Under the pieces are notes generated by a model. The model saw only the letters and a program-made list of their open reading frames with translations, made no database searches and was not told the origin of the DNA. 22,005 nt of DNA from the NCBI GenBank assembly GCA_016296345.1, contig JAEDJL010000037.1, positions 1-22,005 of the forward strand, written 5' to 3'. Shown one piece after another: positions 14,865-22,005 of this stretch; position 1 is the first letter of the stretch, and the number at the start of each line of letters is the position of its first letter. The translations under genes were made by a program, and so were the position numbers. Source of the stretch: Bacteroidales bacterium. GTDB taxonomy: Bacteria > Bacteroidota > Bacteroidia > Bacteroidales > P3.

Positions 14865-17800
14865 ATGAAAAGAGTTTTATTCTTGTTGCTTGCAGCGATA
14901 ATGTCGCTCTCGCAATTGTTGGCACAAACAGTGCCAATCACAATCGGAACGGGTACTTCGACCAGTTCGGCAGGTCCTATACCGGGACTTTGGGGTAATC
15001 ACCGTTCGTTACAGCTGTTTACGGCTGCGGAACTTAACCAACCTTCGGGCTGTGTTATCGATTCCATTGCTCTCGAACTCGGCAGTGTAACTGCGGGTGT
15101 CGGAGGAAGAGACGTAAGAGTTTACATGAAAGAGGTATCAGAGACAACTCTTGCCTCAACTTACGTCCTTGGCACTTTGACAGACGGAGCAATGTTGGTT
15201 TACAGCACCGCAACGGAAGAGATTTGCACCCCAAACACATGGCATACCTTTGCCTTGCAAACGCCTTTTGTCTATTCGGGCAGCGGCAGTTTGATGATTA
15301 TCTTTGAGGGTGAGGGTTGTGCCTCAAACGGAGGTTGTTATGTTAATATCAAGTACGGTGCAACAACATCTATGGCGTGGACAAAATGTTGGGATACCTC
15401 AACTCCCGACATGACTTCGCCTATTGCAAGCAGCAACACCTACAGAGCAAACACACGTTTCTATGTGTCTGAAATGCCTGATGACTTCTGCAACGTGGTA
15501 GGAAACTTATCTGCTTCAACTCTTGCAACAGACGGAGCAGACATTGCTTGGACAAGCGATGCTGTCAGCTTTGAGTATGAGTATAAACTCGCTACCGAAA
15601 GCTGGGATTCGGAAAACGTTGTAAGCGGAACAACAACTTCGACAACCGCTTCGCTAAGCGGACTTACTCCTGCAACAAACTACAATTTCAGAGTGAAGGC
15701 TATATGTTCTGACGGAGTAGAAAGCTACTATATGCAGCTTAATTTCCAAACTCTTTGCGACGTTTACCAAGTTCCTTTTGAAGATGGATTTGAAAACGGA
15801 TTTGATTTCACCTTTGCCGATGGATTTATCGCAGCTCCTCTTTGCTGGGCAAATGTCAATCCTGCTGCCGATTCATACAAGTGGCAGTCCTCTACAACCT
15901 ACCATTCGGGTGCAAAATCTGCATACTACTATGGTTCATCATCTTCAAGCACCACTTCCCAAGATTGGTTGATAACTCCGCAAATCAATCTTAGCGGAAA
16001 CGAAAGAATGAACTTCTATGTCAAGAAAGTCGGTGCTTCAAATCCTACGGGAATAAACATCTATGCTTATGACGCTTCTTCGGAAGATATTGCAACTGCT
16101 GCCGATGTGGCATCGTTTGTCTTGATTGACTCTGTGCCTTCTGCTGTTTTGACAACTTCCGATTGGTACGAATATGAGTTAAATCTTTCTGATTTTGGAG
16201 GAACTTATCGCTTTGCATTAGTACCTTACGCAGGCACAGGCGGCATATATTTAGATGATTTCTCAATCACCGAATTGCCGGAGTGTCTTCGCCCTGCTAT
16301 GTCGAGCATAGCTTCTTCTGACGTTACTGCTCACGAGGCAACAATCACTTGGAGCGATGACAACAACTCTCAATGGATTGTATATTACAAACCGATAAGT
16401 GCAACCGCTTGGGCAAGCGAAACAGTAAGCTCGACCGAAGTCGATTTGACCGATTTGCTTTCGGGAACTCTATACGAGGCTTACGTTGTTGCAGTTTGTG
16501 GAGAGGAAGAATCAGACCCTACTTACACCGCTTCATTCATGACAGCGTGCGATGTAATATCAGAGTTCCCTTGGACAGAAGGTTTTGAAACAGCTTGGAA
16601 CAGTCAGAACTTGATGGCTAACACAATAGCTGCACCGTTCTGCTGGTACAACATCAATGCAGGAGGTTCAACATACTATTGGAAGACCACTACAAGCTCA
16701 TACGAAGGAAACAATGCTGCTTATATGTATGGTTATTCCACTTCTTCTTCTACTACTTCTTCATACAAAAACGACGATTGGTTCATTACTCCTGTGTTTG
16801 AATTGACAGGAAGTGAAGTTTTGTCGTTCTATACCAAGAAGTCATCGTCATCTTATACACCGGAGTTGAGAGTGTATGCCTTCTCTTTGGAAAACGGGGA
16901 CATTACTTCGGCTGCCGACACAGCTTCTTTCTTTGCAATAGATTCTTTGGCAGACCTGACAACAGACTATGCAGAAAGAGAAGTATCTCTTGAAAGCCTT
17001 GTAGGTCAATATCGTTTGGCATTTGTAAGAAACAAGACTTACGCAAACGGAAGTGTATATATAGATAATGTATCTGTAAAACCCGCACCGGCTTGCCAGC
17101 GTCCGTCAAACTTGGTCGTTACAGGCAGAACCGACACCGAGATAAGCCTTTCTTGGACCGAAGTTGAGGGAGCTAATTCTTACAATGTATATTATAGAAC
17201 AGCCAATAGCGAGACTTGGACTATCGTAAATGCTGCTTCAAACGAATATACCATTACCGAACTTAATCCGACAACACAGTACATCATAGATGTAACAGCA
17301 ATTTGTTCGGACGGAATAGAAACAGGATTTACCTTTGCTCCTTCGGTAGCATCTGCAACGCTTTGCAGTCCTTATCCTGTTCCTTTCACAGAAGACTTTA
17401 CAGTCTTCCCTTCAACATCAAGCATCACTGATTGCTGGCAAAAGGCAACGGGATTTCTTTATGGTTTGCCTGCAGTACCTTTGAATTACGGTTCATCTTC
17501 TTGGACTTCTCAAACCAAAGAAGGCATATTGCTTGGTTCTCAACATGCCAAGATAAATATTTACAAGACTACTGCAACAGGTACAGACAAGAAAGAATGG
17601 TTGATAACTCCTACGATAGATTTGGGCGACGGTTCGACAGAGTACGACTTGAAGTTCTCTTTGGCGTTCACCAAATTCAATAGTACCGATGCTCCTGTTG
17701 GTTGTGTGGGACAAAAGTTCATGGCTTTGGTATCTCAAGACGACGGAGCTACATGGGATAGTATTGATGCTTTGACATGGGAACCTGCTTTTGAGGGTCA

Positions 17801-20800
17801 GACAACCAACGACCTTTCTTCTGTATCGACAAGCGGACAGATAGTAAAGGTAAACTTGACCGAGCTTGGCTACACAGGTAACGTACGCATCGGCTTCTAC
17901 GCTTACCAAACACAATATGTTGCTTCACAAGACAACGACTTGCACATAGACGACGTACAGATTGTAGAACACGTCGAGTGTCCTGATTTATTGACAATGG
18001 ACGTCGATGCAGCAACAACAACTTCCGTTGCTTTGAGCTGGGACAATACAGTAGATACAGGGGACGGTTGGACAGTTCTTTATACCGAGGGAACAACAAT
18101 AACTCCTGAAACAGAAGACGCTCAAACAGTGAATGTGCCTAACGGAACAGAGCTTCCATACGTTTTGGAAGGTCTTACCTCGGGAGTGACTTACTCATTC
18201 ATAGTTTCGTATGACTGTGGCGGAGCATGGACAACCCCTGCAACCATAACCGTTCCGGCATCGGCTGCAGACCTACCTTATACCTGCGATTTTGAAGACC
18301 AAGAGGAGAACGCTTCTTGGACACTTATCAACGGAACAGCTGCAACCAAGTGGTTCATAGGAGCAGAGACAGCAACTCCGGAGAACAACAAACTATACGT
18401 TTCTTCTGATAACGGAGCTACTTTGTCATACGAAGTAAGCGGAGTTAAGACTCTGTATGCCATAAGGAACATTACCTTTGGCGATGCACCGCTCTACAGA
18501 ATTACTTTCGACTACAAGGGAGGTGGAGAAAGCACTTATGACTTTGTGAAAGTAGGTTTGTGGGGTCTGAACCAAACCTTTGAGGCAGGCACTACACTAC
18601 CGAGCTGGTTGGCTGCAACTGCTGTACAAGCAGGATTTACATACACCGGAGGCGTAGCCAAGTTCAATAAGACAGAGGGCGAAGTTCTTCAAGGTGAAAT
18701 CTATGTTGATGGAGCTGAAGTGAACAATACCATAAAACAACTCGTCTTTGCATGGCGTCAAGACAGTGGCGGCGGAGATGCAATAGGAGTTCAGATAGAC
18801 AATATCTCCATTATTCCTATCAACTGTGCTACACCTGCTTCATTTGAACTTGCAGAAGGCGGAAGAGGAACGAACTCTTTGACCTTTGACATCGAAGATG
18901 AAAACGGCAGTGAGTGGGAAATCCAATACAAAGAGTACGATGCCGACGAGTGGCAGTCGTTCTTCACAACCAACTTGACAGGAAACGTTGTTGATGACCT
19001 TCTTTCGGGAACTATGTACAAGATAAGAGTTCGCGCAATATGCGGAGAAGACACTTCAATGTTCATTCCAACAACAGGCAGCGGCTATGTGCTTTACAGT
19101 ACAGAGTGTGAGACTATCACGGTTACCGAAGAAGCTCCGTTTGTTGAAAACTTTGAAGGCTCGGCATGGTTCCGTAGCGGCAACATTACCTCGGGCGATG
19201 TTTATGCACCGGTATGTTGGTTGAATATAAACGGCAAGCATACTTCTTATAAGTGGAATCGTGGTACAGGTGCTACAAACTCTTACAATGGTTCGGCAGG
19301 ACACTTGTATATGTACAACTCCACATCAGTTGCAGCCGACACAACATCCGATTGGTTCATCACTCCTATCTTTGATTTGGCAGGAACAGAGACTTTGTCC
19401 TTCTTTGCAAAGAAAGGAACTATTGATGAAACCTTGAAGATAATGTACTATAGTGTAGATGAAAACGGCGATATGCTCTCAAGAGACGACACAGTAAACT
19501 TCCAACTTCTGCAAACTCTTACAATCAACTCTTCAACTTACGCTCCTTATGACGTTCAGTTGTCAGACTTGGTAGGACAATATCGTTTGGCGTTCTATGC
19601 TTCCACTCCGGGCAACTACATGAGAATAGATGACGTTATGGTACATATAGCAGATTGTTCAAGACCTCAGACAGAAGATTTCTCTGTTGAACCTGCCGGA
19701 ACGACTGCAAATGTAACCATAACCGACGAAACTAACTCGGCTTGGGTAATCTACTACAAGGCAGAGAGCGAAACAGACTACACAGCAGTACCTACAACAA
19801 CTCAAGAGACCCAATTAACAGACCTTACTGCCACAACAACATACAATATATATATTGTAGGCGACTGTGGAGCTACTCAATCCGCTCCTTCAATGGGAAA
19901 GACTTTCAGAACAAGATGCTTTGACGAAGCAGTTTCCGAGTTCCCTTACATTGAAGGATTTGAAAACGGTTTGGATTGCTGGGATGTTACATACACTTCA
20001 ACAACAAATACAACCCCATATCAATGGACTGTTGTTGCTTCAAGTACAGGTCCTGTTTGCAACCCTCATAGCGGAACGAGCATGGCAAAATACCAAAGTC
20101 TTAGTGCGCCTGTTGGTTGTACCTCGACAATGGTTTCTCCTCTAATGGACTTCTCTGCAGATATGCAACTTTCGTTCTGGATGTACAGATCGACATCTTA
20201 CGCATCAAACAACGACCATGTGGAAGTCTATGTGAATAGTTTGCCAACCACCGAGGGAGCAACTCTATTGACAAGTGTAACTCAGGGAGGCACTAACGCT
20301 TGGGAAGAGCAATTTACTTACTTGCCTGAGGACTTGATTGGAACATATTATATCATCTTCAAGGCAGTATCTGACTTTGGTGCAAGTATGTACATCGATG
20401 ATATTACCCTAAGTGTTGCTTCTTCTTGCGCAAGACCTGAACCTGCTTCTGTTTCAGCATCTGCAATAGCAGCAACCACAGCAACCATTTCTTGGACTGA
20501 CAACAATGAAGACCACTCCGCATGGAATGTATATTATAGAATTGCAGGTTCGGAAGGTGATTACACTGTTGCCCCTGCAAGCGAGCAATCTGTCGAATTG
20601 ACAGATCTTGACCCTATGAGTACATACGAAGTATATGTAACTACCGATTGCGGAGGCGAAGAGTCAGATGCAACCTATTCAATCACCTTTACAACAGCTT
20701 GTGTAACCATAGTTGATTTCCCTTACTTTGAAGGATTTGAAAATGGTTTGACTTGCTGGAATACTGTAAACATTACCGGTTCTGAGCAATGGACACAAAG

Positions 20801-22005
20801 CAACGGCAGCAATATGAACTCAAATTCCGGCATTGCACCAATGACAGACGGAGGAGGTCAATACTTTGCAGAAACTCATGGCTCAACTCATGACCATGTG
20901 AACAGATTTATCTCACCTGTATTTGATATTTCAATGTTGGATACTCCTGTGTTGTCATTCTATCACTTGCAAAAAGCATGGGTTAGTGATATTGACAACT
21001 TGAAGGTATATTACAAAGCAGATTTGAGTGATGATTGGACACAGATTGCCAACTACACAGAGAACATAAGCACTTGGAGACGCGACACAATCATTCTTCC
21101 TAACCCATCTGCAACTTATCAGTTGGCATTTGAGGCAAATCTCGATTATGGTTACGGAGTATGTATCGACAATGTCTCAATCTATGAGGTAGCAGGCGAA
21201 CAGCCTGAACCTTGCGACGCTCCTACAGCTTTGGCAGTAAACAATATCACACAAACAACTGCAGACTTTACTTGGAACGGAACAGCATCAAGCTACGAAG
21301 TTCGTTTGAACGGCGGAGCAGCCGAAACAGTTACCACAACAAGCAAGTCATTTACCGATTTGACTGCAAACACAAGCTACACCGCAGAAGTGAGAGCAGT
21401 TTGTGAGAACGACAACTCAGAATGGGTAAGTACCACTTTCACAACTCTTGAAGCAGAACCTGTGATAGTGCCTCCTACAGTTGCAACACTTGCAGCAACA
21501 GGCGTTACTCACAACTCGGCTGTATTGAACGGTACAATCGCAGCAGGCACAGAGGCAATCACCGCACAAGGATTTATGTACAAGGCAACCGCAGCTGCTG
21601 ATTGGACAAACGTTTCTGCAAGTGGTGAAACAATGACCGCAACTCTTACAGACCTTACTGCAGAAACCGAATACCAATTCAAGGCATTTGCAACCACTGC
21701 AAGCGGAACAGTAGAAGGCACGGTTATGACCTTCACTACAACAGCAATTCCTGTCGTTGTGCCTCCTACAGTTGCAACCCTTGCAGCAACAAGTGTTACT
21801 CACGAAGCTGCAACACTTAATGGTACAATCACAGCAGGCAGTGAGACAATCACAGCTCAAGGTTTTATGTACAAAGCAACTGCATCTGCAGATTGGACAA
21901 ATGTTCCTGCAACAGGCACAACCCTTTCTGCAACAGTGAGCGGATTGACAGCAGAAACCGAATACCAATTCAAGGCATTCGCAACAACAGCAAGCGGAAC
22001 AGTTG
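14865..22005 (+). CDS. Giant multidomain adhesin (fibronectin type III and cleaved-adhesin modules), 3' end outside window
   Basis: The frame is open for at least 2380 codons to the window edge. Residues 1-21 are a signal peptide (MKRVLFLLLAAIMSLSQLLAQ). Residues about 25-205 form an N-terminal beta domain common in T9SS cargo (LFTAAELNQPSGCVIDSIAL). Then FN3-like modules of about 90 residues, each closing with a Cys motif (AICSDG, AVCGEE, AICGED, DCGG), alternate with seven jelly-roll cleaved-adhesin/MAM-like modules of 165-200 residues. Most of the latter open with FEDGFENG, FPWTEGFET or FPYFEGFENG, contain DWLITP/DWFITP and end in YLDDFSI-type strands. Modules begin near nt 15487, 15760, 16276, 16561, 17086, 17368, 17977, 18263, 18823, 19111, 19651, 19921, 20422, 20704 and 21198. 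The last two units are tandem 97-residue repeats. P. gingivalis gingipains and HagA use similar modules to bind haem, cells and matrix. I expect a T9SS sorting domain beyond the window. No catalytic domain is seen. Confidence 0.9.
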   Translation, partial: MKRVLFLLLAAIMSLSQLLAQTVPITIGTGTSTSSAGPIPGLWGNHRSLQLFTAAELNQPSGCVIDSIALELGSVTAGVGGRDVRVYMKEVSETTLASTYVLGTLTDGAMLVYSTATEEICTPNTWHTFALQTPFVYSGSGSLMIIFEGEGCASNGGCYVNIKYGATTSMAWTKCWDTSTPDMTSPIASSNTYRANTRFYVSEMPDDFCNVVGNLSASTLATDGADIAWTSDAVSFEYEYKLATESWDSENVVSGTTTSTTASLSGLTPATNYNFRVKAICSDGVESYYMQLNFQTLCDVYQVPFEDGFENGFDFTFADGFIAAPLCWANVNPAADSYKWQSSTTYHSGAKSAYYYGSSSSSTTSQDWLITPQINLSGNERMNFYVKKVGASNPTGINIYAYDASSEDIATAADVASFVLIDSVPSAVLTTSDWYEYELNLSDFGGTYRFALVPYAGTGGIYLDDFSITELPECLRPAMSSIASSDVTAHEATITWSDDNNSQWIVYYKPISATAWASETVSSTEVDLTDLLSGTLYEAYVVAVCGEEESDPTYTASFMTACDVISEFPWTEGFETAWNSQNLMANTIAAPFCWYNINAGGSTYYWKTTTSSYEGNNAAYMYGYSTSSSTTSSYKNDDWFITPVFELTGSEVLSFYTKKSSSSYTPELRVYAFSLENGDITSAADTASFFAIDSLADLTTDYAEREVSLESLVGQYRLAFVRNKTYANGSVYIDNVSVKPAPACQRPSNLVVTGRTDTEISLSWTEVEGANSYNVYYRTANSETWTIVNAASNEYTITELNPTTQYIIDVTAICSDGIETGFTFAPSVASATLCSPYPVPFTEDFTVFPSTSSITDCWQKATGFLYGLPAVPLNYGSSSWTSQTKEGILLGSQHAKINIYKTTATGTDKKEWLITPTIDLGDGSTEYDLKFSLAFTKFNSTDAPVGCVGQKFMALVSQDDGATWDSIDALTWEPAFEGQTTNDLSSVSTSGQIVKVNLTELGYTGNVRIGFYAYQTQYVASQDNDLHIDDVQIVEHVECPDLLTMDVDAATTTSVALSWDNTVDTGDGWTVLYTEGTTITPETEDAQTVNVPNGTELPYVLEGLTSGVTYSFIVSYDCGGAWTTPATITVPASAADLPYTCDFEDQEENASWTLINGTAATKWFIGAETATPENNKLYVSSDNGATLSYEVSGVKTLYAIRNITFGDAPLYRITFDYKGGGESTYDFVKVGLWGLNQTFEAGTTLPSWLAATAVQAGFTYTGGVAKFNKTEGEVLQGEIYVDGAEVNNTIKQLVFAWRQDSGGGDAIGVQIDNISIIPINCATPASFELAEGGRGTNSLTFDIEDENGSEWEIQYKEYDADEWQSFFTTNLTGNVVDDLLSGTMYKIRVRAICGEDTSMFIPTTGSGYVLYSTECETITVTEEAPFVENFEGSAWFRSGNITSGDVYAPVCWLNINGKHTSYKWNRGTGATNSYNGSAGHLYMYNSTSVAADTTSDWFITPIFDLAGTETLSFFAKKGTIDETLKIMYYSVDENGDMLSRDDTVNFQLLQTLTINSSTYAPYDVQLSDLVGQYRLAFYASTPGNYMRIDDVMVHIADCSRPQTEDFSVEPAGTTANVTITDETNSAWVIYYKAESETDYTAVPTTTQETQLTDLTATTTYNIYIVGDCGATQSAPSMGKTFRTRCFDEAVSEFPYIEGFENGLDCWDVTYTSTTNTTPYQWTVVASSTGPVCNPHSGTSMAKYQSLSAPVGCTSTMVSPLMDFSADMQLSFWMYRSTSYASNNDHVEVYVNSLPTTEGATLLTSVTQGGTNAWEEQFTYLPEDLIGTYYIIFKAVSDFGASMYIDDITLSVASSCARPEPASVSASAIAATTATISWTDNNEDHSAWNVYYRIAGSEGDYTVAPASEQSVELTDLDPMSTYEVYVTTDCGGEESDATYSITFTTACVTIVDFPYFEGFENGLTCWNTVNITGSEQWTQSNGSNMNSNSGIAPMTDGGGQYFAETHGSTHDHVNRFISPVFDISMLDTPVLSFYHLQKAWVSDIDNLKVYYKADLSDDWTQIANYTENISTWRRDTIILPNPSATYQLAFEANLDYGYGVCIDNVSIYEVAGEQPEPCDAPTALAVNNITQTTADFTWNGTASSYEVRLNGGAAETVTTTSKSFTDLTANTSYTAEVRAVCENDNSEWVSTTFTTLEAEPVIVPPTVATLAATGVTHNSAVLNGTIAAGTEAITAQGFMYKATAAADWTNVSASGETMTATLTDLTAETEYQFKAFATTASGTVEGTVMTFTTTAIPVVVPPTVATLAATSVTHEAATLNGTITAGSETITAQGFMYKATASADWTNVPATGTTLSATVSGLTAETEYQFKAFATTASGTV
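21468..22005 (+). repeat. Tandem 291-base (97-residue) FN3-like repeat in the adhesin
   Basis: Unit 1 spans 21468-21758 and unit 2 starts at 21759 and runs past the edge (247 bases seen). Both begin with VPPTVATLAAT, continue with VTH, LNGTI, ITAQGFMYKATA and ADWTNV, and end in LTAETEYQFKAFATTASGTV. By eye 66 of 82 comparable residues are identical, and stretches of DNA are nearly the same. The preceding FN3 module (21198-21467) is much more distant, so these two come from recent duplication and more copies may follow. Confidence 0.9.

Noticed and set aside
21417..21968. 183-codon cysteine-rich minus-strand open frame
   Set aside because: It is antisense to the adhesin's Ala/Thr-rich repeats: GCA codons read backwards as TGC (Cys). 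No start context or family similarity.

Overview
The window looks like chromosomal DNA of a host-associated member of the order Bacteroidales. The reasons are: two complete proteins with type IX secretion (T9SS) C-terminal sorting domains, a BspA-like leucine-rich-repeat gene, several Bacteroidetes-type promoters (TAnnTTTG at -7, in two cases with a well-spaced TTG/TTTG at -33), outer-membrane beta-barrel genes, and a repeat-rich adhesin of the gingipain/HagA type. I cannot name the species from the sequence.

Layout. 1-459 (-) is the start of a BspA-like LRR surface protein. 460-2250 holds no intact gene: hairpins, one copy of a dispersed GC-rich palindromic element, a broken DUF1016/YhcG-type nuclease gene (nonsense codon plus apparent internal deletion), a small C-terminal remnant, and a near-ideal terminator. 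2251-4338 (-) is a secreted peptidylarginine-deiminase-like enzyme related to Porphyromonas gingivalis PPAD. 4456-5103 (-) is protein-L-isoaspartate methyltransferase (pcm). 5258-7606 (+) is a two-gene operon of a lipoprotein and an undecaprenyl-phosphate sugar phosphotransferase. 8120-11136 (+) is a second two-gene operon of a beta-barrel protein and a T9SS-sorted S8 (subtilisin-like) protease. 11254-13429 (+) carries gcvH, a VanZ-family membrane protein and a ThrE-family exporter. 13430-13863 is a convergent intergenic region packed with inverted and direct repeats. 13864-14622 (-) is another outer-membrane beta-barrel protein. From 14865 to the right edge runs one giant open frame (at least 2380 codons, no stop) that alternates fibronectin type III and cleaved-adhesin/jelly-roll modules.

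How it fits together. The theme is cell-surface and secreted protein biology: a PPAD-like deiminase and an S8 protease that should leave through the T9SS, a giant adhesin that probably does too, an LRR surface protein, two beta-barrel proteins, and a sugar phosphotransferase of the type that starts surface-polysaccharide or A-LPS synthesis, the glycolipid that anchors T9SS cargo in P. gingivalis. The most interesting single element is the PPAD-like enzyme. It keeps the catalytic residues but differs at one of the two arginines that read the substrate C-terminus in PPAD. The best structural puzzle is the dispersed intergenic repeat family, with two clear copies and a partial third in this window. 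I found no tRNA, rRNA, CRISPR array, intact insertion sequence or phage module.
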